Assembly: GCA_963803575.1 (NCBI GenBank)
Contig: CAWDMW010000002.1
Location: 434,001 to 498,000, forward strand
Source of the DNA: CAWDMW01 sp963803575
GTDB taxonomy: Bacteria > Pseudomonadota > Alphaproteobacteria > Rickettsiales > UBA998
Length of the DNA: 64,000 nucleotides
Direction of reading: 5' to 3'
This document shows positions 17,522 to 26,818 of the stretch, piece after piece. Position 1 is the first letter of the stretch, and each line of letters opens with the position of its first letter. The notes below the pieces were generated by a model. The model made no database searches. It was not told the DNA's origin and saw only the letters and a program-made list of their open reading frames with translations. The translations under genes were made by a program, and so were the position numbers.

Positions 17522-18322
17522 ATGCCGTCTTCTGCTTTATTATCTGATACCGTTCCTGACCATGCCTGCCAAATTGAGGCGCGTGAGATCAGTGTGTTTT
17601 ACCAGCGAGATCAGCAACGATTATTTGACGTGTCTATGCGTTTTCCTACAGGAAGCGTAACCGCGCTGATTGGCCCTTCGGGGTGTGGGAAGTCAACGTT
17701 TCTGCGCTGTTTCAACCGGATGAACGATACGATTGACGGATGCCGCGTGAGCGGAGAAGTGTTGCTGGATGGGCAGAATATGTATGCGCCCGATCAGGAT
17801 GTGGTGTTACTGCGCGCGCGGGTGGGGATGGTGTTTCAAAAGCCTAATCCGTTCCCCAAAACTATTTATGATAATGTGGCATACGCCCCCCGCTTGCATG
17901 GCATATGTGACTCCAAAACGGAGCTGGATGCGCTGGTGAATGATTGTTTGCAACGTGTGGGGCTGTGGGAAGAAACGAAAGACCGTCTGCATCAGCGTGC
18001 ATTGGGGTTATCTGGCGGACAGCAACAGCGTTTATGTATTGCCCGCGCTATTGCTGTTAATCCGGAAGTGATTTTAATGGATGAGCCATGCTCGGCGCTA
18101 GACCCGATTGCTACGGCACGGATTGAAGAATTAATCACTCAGTTAAAGCAGGATTACACGATTATTATGGTAACGCATTCCATGCAGCAGGCGCGGCGTA
18201 TCTCTGATTATACGGGCTTTTTTCATCTGGGGCATGTGGTAGAGTATGGTCGTACCCAGCAAGTGTTTGAACAACCGGCTGAAGCACAAACACGTGATTA
18301 TATTTCTGGTAAGTATGGCTGA
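17522..18322 (+). CDS. pstB: Phosphate ABC transporter ATP-binding protein PstB
   Basis: 266 residues. Walker A GPSGCGKST at 51-59, the PstB-type FLRCFNRMNDTIDGCRV, the Q-loop region MVFQKPNPFPKTIYDNVAY, the signature LSGGQQQRLCIARA and Walker B VILMDEPCSALDP are all intact. It hydrolyses ATP to drive phosphate uptake through PstCA. It starts 10 bases after pstA, and its last 8 bases overlap the rlmN start, so rlmN is probably translated from the same message. phoU, the usual next gene, is missing. Confidence 0.96.
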   Translation: MPSSALLSDTVPDHACQIEAREISVFYQRDQQRLFDVSMRFPTGSVTALIGPSGCGKSTFLRCFNRMNDTIDGCRVSGEVLLDGQNMYAPDQDVVLLRARVGMVFQKPNPFPKTIYDNVAYAPRLHGICDSKTELDALVNDCLQRVGLWEETKDRLHQRALGLSGGQQQRLCIARAIAVNPEVILMDEPCSALDPIATARIEELITQLKQDYTIIMVTHSMQQARRISDYTGFFHLGHVVEYGRTQQVFEQPAEAQTRDYISGKYG

Positions 18323-19382
18323 TTCAGTACATCTGGCGGGGTTGAGTTTCCCGCAATTGCAGGCATTCTGTGCTAGCTTAGAGTTGCCACGTTTTCGGGC
18401 AAAGCAATTATGGCAATGGATGCATCAGCGTGGTGCGTGTGATGTGGAAACCATGAAGAATCTGGGGGCGGCTGTGCAACAAGTAGTTCAGGCACATAGC
18501 ACCATCGCCCGCCCTATTGCGGATCAGGATTTGCTCTCTAACGATGGTACGCGCAAGTGGCTCTATCGTTTTGAGGATGGCCATCAGGTAGAAACTGTCT
18601 TTATTCCTGAGAGTGACCGCGGCACGTTGTGCATTTCCTCACAAATTGGTTGCACACTGAGCTGTACGTTTTGTCATACGGGTACGCAAAAGTTGGTTCG
18701 GAATCTGACGGCGGCTGAAATTGTGGGGCAGGTGATGGCCGCACGTGATGCACTGGAAGATTGGGAACGTGCGACCGAAACACGTCGTATTACCAATATC
18801 GTGCTGATGGGGATGGGGGAGCCGCTCTTTAACTACGAGCAAGTAGCACTGGCAATGCAGATTCTGATGGATAAAGACGGCATGGCCATTTCACGCAAAC
18901 GCATTACGTTATCTACGTCTGGACATGTACCCTACATCCGGCAATGTGCCGACGAATTAGGGCTAAATCTGGCGATTTCTCTACATGCAGTACATGACGA
19001 ATTGCGTGATGTGTTAGTGCCGCTCAATAAGCGCTGGAACATTGCCGAATTGCTGGAGGGCTGCCGCTATTATAGCGAGATGCACCCACGTCAGCGTGTG
19101 ACATTTGAGTATGTGATGCTGGATGGGGTTAATGATAGTGATGCTGAAGCACGAAGATTGGTGAAGCTATTAAGCGGGATTCCATCAAAAGTGAACCTGA
19201 TTCCGTTTAATCCATGGCCGGGAAGTTCCTATGTCTGTTCGGGGGAAGATCGTATCCGCTCATTCGCAAACATTATTGCTTTGGCAGGGTATATGTCGCC
19301 TGTTCGCACGCCGCGAGGGCAGGATATTTTGGCTGCATGTGGTCAGTTAAAGTCTGCCAGCGAGAAATTGCCTAAGTGTTAG
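18315..19382 (+). CDS. rlmN: Dual-specificity 23S rRNA/tRNA adenine-C2 methyltransferase RlmN
   Basis: 355 residues. The radical-SAM cysteines are C113, C117 and C120 in CTLSCTFCHTG, and the second catalytic cysteine sits in the C-terminal ILAACGQL. Other family marks are VLMGMGEPLFNY and ISLHAVHDELRD. RlmN methylates A2503 of 23S rRNA and A37 of some tRNAs. I start at ATG 18315, which overlaps the pstB stop; the frame extends further upstream but inside pstB. Its stop overlaps that of the convergent tsaB by four bases. Confidence 0.96.
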   Translation: MADSVHLAGLSFPQLQAFCASLELPRFRAKQLWQWMHQRGACDVETMKNLGAAVQQVVQAHSTIARPIADQDLLSNDGTRKWLYRFEDGHQVETVFIPESDRGTLCISSQIGCTLSCTFCHTGTQKLVRNLTAAEIVGQVMAARDALEDWERATETRRITNIVLMGMGEPLFNYEQVALAMQILMDKDGMAISRKRITLSTSGHVPYIRQCADELGLNLAISLHAVHDELRDVLVPLNKRWNIAELLEGCRYYSEMHPRQRVTFEYVMLDGVNDSDAEARRLVKLLSGIPSKVNLIPFNPWPGSSYVCSGEDRIRSFANIIALAGYMSPVRTPRGQDILAACGQLKSASEKLPKC

Positions 19383-20032
19383 CTGCGCAGAAGAGGTGTG
19401 CCAATGGCCGCGTCTGGCGGTTTGGCATAAAGCGGGACGGGCGCTGGTAACGTAGATGGGTCTGGATGGCATAAGAGGTATTCCGCGAGGTAACGTGCGA
19501 TATGGCTAACAGCTACGTGATGTCCGTGTAATGGCAATAATGCGGCATCTGTGCTTACGTAAGTGTTATTGCCCGACAAGGTAATGTTGCTGCGTTGGAT
19601 AAGTTCCATCTCCGATGAGGGGTGTACAGACAGGTTTTTGTCTGAATAGAAAGATTGCATGGTGACATCGCGCTTACCTGCTGGAATCAGGCAGGTTACC
19701 TGCTTAAGAGCTGTGCGTTGCATAACCTGATGCGCCATGATCTGGGGTAAGGATACCCCCACCGCCTGCGTGCCACTGGCAAATGCTGCGCCGCGTGTAA
19801 ACGCAACGCCGATACGCACCGAGGTGAAGCCACCTGTGCCGGTAGTGCAGGCAAGATAGGTCATATCCTGCCAGCGTGTATGGTGGGCTTGCAGGAACCG
19901 GTCTGCCTGTATCGCCAGATCAGCTGATTGGCCATTCAGGCGATCATCATGATATTCGGATATAAGTTGCCCGCGAAGGCACAGTGCCAGTGACGTAGTG
20001 CCTTGGGTGGTGTCGAGTGCAAGAAGATTCAT
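19379..20032 (-). CDS. tsaB: tRNA threonylcarbamoyladenosine biosynthesis protein TsaB
   Basis: 217 residues from ATG 20032, which begins MNLLALDTTQGTTSLAL, the ASKHA-type start of TsaB. ACTTGTGGFTSVRIGVAFTRGAA is the conserved GPGSFTGxR-like segment, here diverged to GTGGFTSVR. TsaB is the partner that activates TsaD for t6A37 formation on tRNA. The frame stays open 90 bases further upstream, but that part would overlap the divergent mnmC. rimI, a frequent neighbour, is absent. The stop overlaps rlmN. Confidence 0.88.
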   Translation of the reverse strand: MNLLALDTTQGTTSLALCLRGQLISEYHDDRLNGQSADLAIQADRFLQAHHTRWQDMTYLACTTGTGGFTSVRIGVAFTRGAAFASGTQAVGVSLPQIMAHQVMQRTALKQVTCLIPAGKRDVTMQSFYSDKNLSVHPSSEMELIQRSNITLSGNNTYVSTDAALLPLHGHHVAVSHIARYLAEYLLCHPDPSTLPAPVPLYAKPPDAAIGTPLLRS

Positions 20033-20120
20033 TCGCATGAGTATAGCGAGCTTATGTGGGCTGGTACAACCACAATGATGGGTATACAGAAACAACCTGC
20101 ATACGCTATAGGTGAGCGTC

Positions 20121-22013
20121 ATGTCTGTATTACCTCCTCCTTTGCATATGGCTTCCGTGAGTATGGAGGATGGTGTGCCTGTGTCTGATGCGTATGGTGA
20201 TGTGTATTTCTCTAAAGCCGGAGCGCTGGAGGAAAGCCACTATGTGTTTATGCAAGGCAACAGCCTGCCTGAACGTTTCGCAAAAGTGCAAAAGAGCTTT
20301 ACGGTGGCCGAAACAGGGTTTGGTACAGGGTTGAACATGCTGCTTTGCTGGCAGTTATGGAACCAAGTAGCACCAAAAGATGCGGTGTTGCATTATCTTA
20401 GTATTGAGAAACACCCACTGCCACGCAATGTGCTGGAGTCTATTTATGCCCAGTGGCCTCCGCTGACCGCCTTATCGCGGCAATGGTTGAACGCGTATCC
20501 TTTGCCTGTGGCGGGTGCGCATGATGTGTGGCTGGCGGGTGGTCGTCTACGTGTCACCTTACTCTACGGTGATATGGCTGATATGCTGCCGTTAATTAAA
20601 GATAGACGGGTTGATAGCTGGCTGTTAGACGGATTTGCTCCAGCGAAAAACCCTGATATGTGGCACGGTGCGCATTTGCATCATATAGCGCGATGTACGG
20701 CGCATGATGGGAGTTTTTCTACTTTCACAGCGGCACGACTGGTACGTGATGGGTTGACAGATGCTGGATTCGCGGTAGAGCGTGTGAAGGGGTATGGACA
20801 TAAACGCCATATGTTGATTGGCCGTATGGTCAAAACACCAGACATTACCAGATCAGTGCAGACGCAGGATGATGTGGTAGTGGTTGGTGCTGGCATTGCT
20901 GGCGCTGCCTGCGCATGGGCGTGTGCCATGCGTGGATTAAAGGTTACAGTGATAGACCGCCATGAAAAGCCTGCCTGTGAGAGTTCGGGCAATCCGGCAG
21001 GTATCCTGTATCCGTTTATGGCGCGCAAAATGGACGCCGCTACCGCGTTTTACTTGCGGGGTATGGCGCATACGGTGCGGTTATTACCGCAAGTTGGTGC
21101 GCTTCATGATCTGTGTGGCATGGAACATCGCCCGAAAGATCCAACCCATCCGGATGGCATACGAAACTTGCAGGACGTTGCACAATATTTGCCCAATGCT
21201 ATTGCTTACAGTACACCTGAAGGGATGGTAATGCCTCACTCAGGCTGGGTTGATGTACCCTCTTTGTGTGAAGCGATGCTGTCACATCATGCCATAACGT
21301 GCCTGTATGAACAGTCTGTGGCGCATGTGGCTTACGTGGATGGCCTGTGGCAGGTTTATGATGGGAATGGTCAGGTGATTGCTTCCGCGCGTAATATTGT
21401 GATGGCAAATGCTTATGATGCCCGACAATTATGGCCAGCACATATGTTGCCAATGCGGCGCATTCGTGGACAGATCACCTATGTTCCCGAGCATTACTTA
21501 CAAGATGTCGTACAAGTCTATTGTTATGGTGGTTATATAACGCCTGCCATTGACGGAGTCCATTATGTTGGGGCAACCTTTGATAAGGATTGCTATGATG
21601 AGGCAATGAATCTGGCTGACCACGAACAGAATTTAGCGCGTTTGCAGCAATCTTATCCTGATTGCATTAAAGAGTGGCCTTCACTGAGTGCATTGGACGG
21701 ACGGGTAGCGTTTCGCACAGTGAGTGGGGATCGTATGCCTGTGGTTGGCCGGTTATATGATGCGCAGGCGTGGCAACAGATGGTTGCAAGTACGCCATAT
21801 ACAAAAAGAGCGGCTGAATCTTTGGAAACGCCGCTACTGAAAGGTTCATATGTGACTATTGCACATGGAGCAAGAGGGCTGGTATCTGCGCCGCTGGCGG
21901 GGGATATGATAGCTGCCAGCATAGCACAAGACACGGTAGCCACTCCTGCTCATGAAACGACACTCTTATCTCCGATACGTTTTGCATTAAGGCAATGGCG
22001 CAAAGGACATTAA
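20121..22013 (+). CDS. mnmC: Bifunctional tRNA mnm5s2U34 methyltransferase/oxidoreductase MnmC
   Basis: About 630 residues in two domains. The N-terminal SAM-dependent methyltransferase has FTVAETGFGTGLNMLL and LDGFAPAKNPDMW. The C-terminal FAD-dependent oxidoreductase starts near residue 253 with VVVGAGIAGAACAWACA and has SSGNPAGILYPF. The enzyme completes mnm5s2U at the wobble position of tRNAs: the FAD domain removes the carboxymethyl group and the methyltransferase adds the methyl. ATG 20121, behind AGGTGAG, is preferred over GTG 20112. Single gene, convergent with the small gene at 22028. Confidence 0.94.
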   Translation: MSVLPPPLHMASVSMEDGVPVSDAYGDVYFSKAGALEESHYVFMQGNSLPERFAKVQKSFTVAETGFGTGLNMLLCWQLWNQVAPKDAVLHYLSIEKHPLPRNVLESIYAQWPPLTALSRQWLNAYPLPVAGAHDVWLAGGRLRVTLLYGDMADMLPLIKDRRVDSWLLDGFAPAKNPDMWHGAHLHHIARCTAHDGSFSTFTAARLVRDGLTDAGFAVERVKGYGHKRHMLIGRMVKTPDITRSVQTQDDVVVVGAGIAGAACAWACAMRGLKVTVIDRHEKPACESSGNPAGILYPFMARKMDAATAFYLRGMAHTVRLLPQVGALHDLCGMEHRPKDPTHPDGIRNLQDVAQYLPNAIAYSTPEGMVMPHSGWVDVPSLCEAMLSHHAITCLYEQSVAHVAYVDGLWQVYDGNGQVIASARNIVMANAYDARQLWPAHMLPMRRIRGQITYVPEHYLQDVVQVYCYGGYITPAIDGVHYVGATFDKDCYDEAMNLADHEQNLARLQQSYPDCIKEWPSLSALDGRVAFRTVSGDRMPVVGRLYDAQAWQQMVASTPYTKRAAESLETPLLKGSYVTIAHGARGLVSAPLAGDMIAASIAQDTVATPAHETTLLSPIRFALRQWRKGH

Positions 22014-22027
22014 AGCGTCATCATATG

Positions 22028-22222
22028 CTACATGGCACCACCGCATAGTCCACCATTAGCAGCAGCCTGCATAAGGCCGATGCCACCAACTAACATACCA
22101 AAGCATACAGCCAGTGTGATCCATGTGCGTTCTTTTGTGCCATACATAAAGTTGCAAACAGCCTGTGCTTTTTCCACTAAGCCATCATAATTAAATTTTT
22201 GTTGTTGAACTGATGCTTGCAT
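22028..22222 (-). CDS. Small single-pass membrane protein of unknown function
   Basis: 64 residues. The first half is polar; one hydrophobic segment (TWITLAVCFGMLVGGIGLMQAAA) follows and the protein ends GGLCGGAM. The strong ribosome binding site AGGGAAAG before the ATG and the intact frame argue that it is real. It lies 66 bases downstream of the Xaa-Pro aminopeptidase gene on the same strand. Function unknown. Confidence 0.6.
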   Translation of the reverse strand: MQASVQQQKFNYDGLVEKAQAVCNFMYGTKERTWITLAVCFGMLVGGIGLMQAAANGGLCGGAM

Positions 22223-22288
22223 AATACTTTCCCTATACTTGATTGAAACTAAACAATACCATAATTTTACACTAAATGCAATATAGCT

Positions 22289-24010
22289 TTATGTTGCATT
22301 TTCTTCACATAACTGATGGTACGTCTCAAGCCACGCTAATTCTCCTGCGGATAATAGGGATATGTCTGCCAGTTCCATATCAATAGGCACGCGGGTTAGT
22401 GTCTCGAATCCGAAGTAGCGTTTGCCGTCATCATGACAATATTTTTCTACGACCAGCACCAGTGATTCAATACGGATGCCATAGTGACCGGTTTTATAGT
22501 AGCCGGGTTCATTAGATAGGATCATGCCGGGTTGCAGTGCTACGTTATTGGGGCGAGTAGAGATATTTTGTGGGCCTTCATGCACGCAAAGATAATGGCC
22601 AACGCCATGCCCTGTGCCGTGCTGATAGTCTTCTCCTTCCTGCCATAAAAACTGTCGTGCCAGCACATCAAGCTGGTGACCCGTGGTGCCTTCAGGAAAA
22701 ATGGCCTGCGCTAGTGCGATATGGCCTTTCAAGACAAGGGTGAAATGATGGCGGAATGCATCACTTGGTTTGCCTCGCACAAGAGTGCGGGTAACATCTG
22801 TAGTGCCATAAGAATATTGTCCGCCAGAATCAATTAGCAGCGCATCGCCCGAGCGAATGGCGCGGTTAGTGGCTTCTGTTGCGTGATAATGCACAATGGC
22901 ACCATGTTCTCCTGCACCGGCAATCGTAGCAAAGCTGGCACCCAGATAGTCAGGGTTTTCGCGGCGGAATGCTTCCAGTTTGGCGACAACATCACGTTCT
23001 GTGAGTGATGCTTCTTCTGGCAATGCATGAAACCACTCAATAAAGCGTGTGAGCGCATAACCATCCGTGCAATGCGCACGTTGCATGTTACGCACCTCAA
23101 CGGGGTTTTTAACCGCTTTGAGGAGGGTGACGGGATTTGTGGCTGCAACCGGCGTGATGGCTCCTTTCTCCAGTAATTGCATGATTCTCACAGGGCAGGT
23201 GGATGGGTCATACTGCACGGTATTGACGGGTAGTGACGCTACAAATGCCTCAATATCCTGCTCGTCAATGACGGTAATGTTACTATCTAACGCAATATGC
23301 TGCGTTTTCTCCGGGTGAATAATCAGTGAAACTGTGCCATCTCGCATGATAACCGCATAACATAAGGGGAGTGGGTTGTAGGGAACATCACCGCCACGAA
23401 TATTGAGTAGCCAGCAGATGGCATCCGGTTCATTGAGCATCAGAGCATCTGCCTGCATGGACTGTATAACTTTTGCCAGCTTGTCCGAGGTTTCCATGCC
23501 GGCAATGGCGCTATCATGACGGCGCAACTGTACCGTTGGTCTGGATGGCCGGTCTGTCCATAACAGGTCTACCAGGTTGTGCGTCAGGGCGCGCAACAGA
23601 AAATGCTCAGGAAGTGCTTTTTGCAAACGCTGCATCTGGGTAACGGTATGCAGCCATGGGTCATAGCCAATGATAACAGGCTCTGCAGTCTCTGATATTG
23701 GCGCGGATATATGTTCGCACAAATACTGATGTAGCGGCGTGGTCGCACTATGATGTACCTCATACAGGGTCGTATCGACTTCCTGCTTTGCTTGCAGGGT
23801 ATAACGCCCATCTACTAACAAAGCCGCTTTGTCTGGCAGCACAACCAGCATCCCGGCTGAGCCGTCAAAGCCTGTCAGCCAGGTAACACGTCGGGCGTAG
23901 CTCGCATTATATTCGCCCTGATATTCATCAGTGACAGGTAAAATAAAGCCGTGACACCCTTGGTCATGCAGGTATTTTCGTAGTAACGGAAGTGATTGGG
24001 TATTGGTCAT
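22289..24010 (-). CDS. pepP: Xaa-Pro aminopeptidase, peptidase family M24B
   Basis: 573 residues, with two creatinase-like N-terminal domains (WLTGFDGSAGMLVVLPDKAALLVDGRY) and a C-terminal pita-bread catalytic domain. The metal ligands are visible: DSGGQYSYGTTDVTRT (two Asp), HGTGHGVGHYLCVHEGP (His), and two Glu in SNEPGYYKTGHYGIRIES. It removes an N-terminal residue preceding proline. The length of about 575 fits the long three-domain form rather than the 440-residue E. coli PepP, so the symbol is by family. ATG 24010 chosen over TTG 24016. Confidence 0.9.
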   Translation of the reverse strand: MTNTQSLPLLRKYLHDQGCHGFILPVTDEYQGEYNASYARRVTWLTGFDGSAGMLVVLPDKAALLVDGRYTLQAKQEVDTTLYEVHHSATTPLHQYLCEHISAPISETAEPVIIGYDPWLHTVTQMQRLQKALPEHFLLRALTHNLVDLLWTDRPSRPTVQLRRHDSAIAGMETSDKLAKVIQSMQADALMLNEPDAICWLLNIRGGDVPYNPLPLCYAVIMRDGTVSLIIHPEKTQHIALDSNITVIDEQDIEAFVASLPVNTVQYDPSTCPVRIMQLLEKGAITPVAATNPVTLLKAVKNPVEVRNMQRAHCTDGYALTRFIEWFHALPEEASLTERDVVAKLEAFRRENPDYLGASFATIAGAGEHGAIVHYHATEATNRAIRSGDALLIDSGGQYSYGTTDVTRTLVRGKPSDAFRHHFTLVLKGHIALAQAIFPEGTTGHQLDVLARQFLWQEGEDYQHGTGHGVGHYLCVHEGPQNISTRPNNVALQPGMILSNEPGYYKTGHYGIRIESLVLVVEKYCHDDGKRYFGFETLTRVPIDMELADISLLSAGELAWLETYHQLCEENAT

Positions 24011-24065
24011 TGACAATTTCTGTGATATGTAAGGAAGTGATTATGTATTATACGCGACAACACCG

Positions 24066-25085
24066 ATGACATTTATGGCATATGTTCTTTTTCAACGCCT
24101 CACGGTGTTATGCATCATAATCTTTGCCAGCGTATCTGTCAATATGAGGGCAGAAGCCGGCGAATTTAAGCCTGCCATCGTTTACGAATTTACGGGTAAG
24201 CGCGGGGATAAGGGGTTTATTGATCTGGTACGAAAAGGCGCACAGCAAGCGAAAAACGAAGTTGGTATTGACTATGCGGAATTTCGTATTGAACCCGGGC
24301 TGGACAGGGTGAAAGCGTTTGAGAATATCATTAATCAGGGCGCCACCCATGTAATTTCCGTTGGATTTCAGAATATGATTCCTGTGCTGACGATTGCAGA
24401 TCGGTATCCTGAAGTGAAATTCACTGTGATTGATGGTATTATCCCACCTATCTATAGCAATGTGCAATCTATTAGCTTCAAAGACCATGAAGGTGCTTTT
24501 TTGGTTGGGGTAATTGCGTCTAGTATTTCGCCAACCAAGAAGATTGGATTTATTGGTGGCATGAATGTGCCGCTTATTAACAACTTTGCGATGGGGTTCT
24601 ATCAGGGGGCAAAGTATCATGATTCGGCCATTGAGATGGAGCGTGATACGATTGGCAAAGAGCCGGGCGCGTGGAACAACCCTGAGCGCGCACGCGCGTT
24701 GGCTAAGAAACAATATAATAATGGTGTCGGTGTCATTTTTGCGGCTGCTGGTGGTTCAAGCATCGGGGTGCTGGAAGCGGCGGAAGAAATGGGGCGCTAC
24801 GCCATTGGTGTAGATACGAATCAGAATAGCCTGTTTCCCGGCACCGTGGCAACTTCTATGGTGAAGCGGGTGGATAAAGCAGTGTATGAAGCCATTACTA
24901 CGACTTATAGCGGCAAATGGCAGCCCGGCATTAAATATTTAGGTTTGCGTGAAGGGGCGCTGGATTATTCCGTGGATGTATACAATAAGGATATTGTGAC
25001 GCTTGACGTGATTGATCGGGTGGAAGAAGCGCGCGACAAGATTATGCGTGGTGTGTTGCAAGTGGAAGTCTATACACCTTACTAA
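24066..25085 (+). CDS. BMP-family ABC transporter substrate-binding protein
   Basis: 339 residues: an N-terminal signal peptide ending about RAEA (residue 31), then a periplasmic-binding fold of the BMP/Med/PnrA family. FKPAIVYEFTGKRGDKGFIDLV, VISVGFQNMIPVLTIADRYPEVKFTVIDG, ISFKDHEGAFLVG and KIGFIGGMNVPLINNFAMGF are family-type segments. Such proteins bind nucleosides or related ligands and feed an ABC importer, but no permease or ATPase gene is adjacent. ATG 24075 is an alternative start. Confidence 0.88.
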   Translation: MTFMAYVLFQRLTVLCIIIFASVSVNMRAEAGEFKPAIVYEFTGKRGDKGFIDLVRKGAQQAKNEVGIDYAEFRIEPGLDRVKAFENIINQGATHVISVGFQNMIPVLTIADRYPEVKFTVIDGIIPPIYSNVQSISFKDHEGAFLVGVIASSISPTKKIGFIGGMNVPLINNFAMGFYQGAKYHDSAIEMERDTIGKEPGAWNNPERARALAKKQYNNGVGVIFAAAGGSSIGVLEAAEEMGRYAIGVDTNQNSLFPGTVATSMVKRVDKAVYEAITTTYSGKWQPGIKYLGLREGALDYSVDVYNKDIVTLDVIDRVEEARDKIMRGVLQVEVYTPY

Positions 25086-25158
25086 GGGGTTGTTTAGTTG
25101 ATATCCATGTGATACATATGCACCATCGTTTTTCTTTGGCCATGTTGCCAAAATAGTT

Positions 25159-25401
25159 ATGATAAAGTGCTGGTTGACGGATCACGGAACCCCACTAAAT
25201 ATTGCCCCTTCAAAAGAATTGATTGCAGAATCAGCCAAAGAACTTGGCCAGGATCCCGATTACCAAAACGGGATTTACCAAGTATTAGAGCTGTACAAAT
25301 ACTGTCCCCAGTTTTTTAACTGGGAGGTCGTCGAATGTAAGCCGAGCAAGATTGATGGCCTGTTATCCGCAAGACGAGAGATCGTCTCTATGCCTTGGTA
25401 G
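25159..25401 (+). CDS. Hypothetical small protein, 80 aa
   Basis: A soluble 80-residue frame with a Tyr/Cys-containing middle (QVLELYKYCPQFFNWEVVECKP). No family recognised. There is no clear ribosome binding site before ATG 25159, so the start is uncertain. It sits alone between the BMP-family gene and the convergent hslU. Confidence 0.4.
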   Translation: MIKCWLTDHGTPLNIAPSKELIAESAKELGQDPDYQNGIYQVLELYKYCPQFFNWEVVECKPSKIDGLLSARREIVSMPW

Positions 25402-25439
25402 CAGGCCAGTTTTTTGCCATGAGCTATCAGACAAACAGA

Positions 25440-26747
25440 CTATAAGATAAACTTGCCCAGATCGGTATCTTCGGTCATATCACCCACATGTTCCTGCACG
25501 TAAGCGGTATCTACGGTGACGGTGCTGCCGGTACGTTCGGATGCATGGAAGCTGACATCTTCCATCAGTTTTTCCATGATGGTGTGCAAGCGGCGTGCGC
25601 CAATATTTTCGATTTCCCGGTTAAAGCGTGTTGCCAGTCGTGCCAGCTCTTTCACGCCGTCTTCTGCAAAGGTTACCTCAATGTCTTCCGTTTCCATTAA
25701 TGCTACGTATTGCTTGGTCAGGCTGGCTTCCGGTTCAGTCAGGATACGCTGCATATCTGCTTCATTTAAGGCCTTTAATTCCACACGTATAGGCAGGCGG
25801 CCTTGTAGCTCGGGCAGTAAATCCGCTGGTTTGGCCATATGGAATGCGCCGGAAGCGATAAACAAAATATGGTCGGTTTTGACAGATCCGTATTTTGTCG
25901 CAACAACCGTGCCTTCCAGTAAGGGAAGCAAGTCACGCTGTACACCCTCGCGGCTGACTTCTCCCCCTTTCATATCCGAGCGGGCGCAGACTTTATCTAT
26001 TTCGTCAATAAAGACGATGCCGTCATTTTCAACGGATTTGAGTGCTTCCTGCACTACTTTATCCTGATCCAGTAACTTCTCGGATTCTTCTGCCATAAGC
26101 ACCTTATGGCTTTCCGATACGGTCATTTTGCGTTTCTTGGTGCGGCCACCCATGGCTTTGCCAAACATATCACTTAAATTCAGCACACCCATTTGGCCGC
26201 CAGGCATACCGGGGATGTCGAAGCTGTTAAACGGACTGTCAGTATCCGTCACATCCAGTTCCACTTCACGATCATCCAGTTCACCGCTTTGGAGTTTCTC
26301 ACGAAACTTGCGGCGTGTCTCAGGGCTGGCACTATCGCCAACCAATGCATCAAGGATACGGTTTTCAGCTTCCTCATACGCACGTTCGCTAACGCTAACA
26401 TGCTCACGTTCTTTAATCATATTGACCGATATTTCTACCAGATCACGCACTATGGACTCCACATCACGGCCAACATAGCCGACCTCGGTGAATTTCGTGG
26501 CCTCAATTTTCAGGAATGGTGCGTCTGCCAGTTTGGCTAAGCGACGTGCAATTTCAGTTTTTCCGCACCCCGTGGGGCCAATCATGAGAATGTTTTTTGG
26601 CACAATCTCATCTTGCAATGCGCCTTCCACTTGCTGGCGACGCCAACGGTTACGCAGGGCAATAGCAACCGCTTTCTTGGCGTCATGCTGGCCAACGATA
26701 AAGCGGTCAAGTTCGGTAACAATATGTTGGGGAGTCATAGATTTCAT
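25440..26747 (-). CDS. hslU: ATP-dependent protease ATPase subunit HslU
   Basis: 435 residues of AAA+ unfoldase: IVGQHDAKKAVAIALRNRWRR at the N-terminus, Walker A GPTGCGKT at 57-64, the substrate-pore EVGYVGRDVESIVRDL, an intermediate domain with the FDIPGMPGGQMG segment, Walker B VFIDEIDKV and a C-terminus DLGKFIL of the type that docks into the peptidase. HslU normally works with the peptidase HslV, whose gene is usually directly upstream; here lgt occupies that place. An internal ATG at 26738 is an alternative start. Confidence 0.96.
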   Translation of the reverse strand: MKSMTPQHIVTELDRFIVGQHDAKKAVAIALRNRWRRQQVEGALQDEIVPKNILMIGPTGCGKTEIARRLAKLADAPFLKIEATKFTEVGYVGRDVESIVRDLVEISVNMIKEREHVSVSERAYEEAENRILDALVGDSASPETRRKFREKLQSGELDDREVELDVTDTDSPFNSFDIPGMPGGQMGVLNLSDMFGKAMGGRTKKRKMTVSESHKVLMAEESEKLLDQDKVVQEALKSVENDGIVFIDEIDKVCARSDMKGGEVSREGVQRDLLPLLEGTVVATKYGSVKTDHILFIASGAFHMAKPADLLPELQGRLPIRVELKALNEADMQRILTEPEASLTKQYVALMETEDIEVTFAEDGVKELARLATRFNREIENIGARRLHTIMEKLMEDVSFHASERTGSTVTVDTAYVQEHVGDMTEDTDLGKFIL

Positions 26748-26757
26748 GACTCTTTAT

Positions 26758-26799
26758 TTAACCTAACTGACAGCCTGATTCAAGTAGTGCATAGGTTAT
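26758..26799. repeat. AACCTA/TAGGTT inverted repeat in lgt-hslU gap
   Basis: TTAACCTA at 26758-26765 faces TAGGTTAT at 26792-26799, separated by 26 bases, just before the hslU start. On the minus strand a TTGAAT-17-TAAATA promoter-like pair lies within this dyad. A closely similar dyad lies at 47639-47685. Could be an operator; the link is by pattern only. Confidence 0.35.
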
Positions 26800-26818
26800 T
26801 TAAGGTTTTGTCAGAGAC

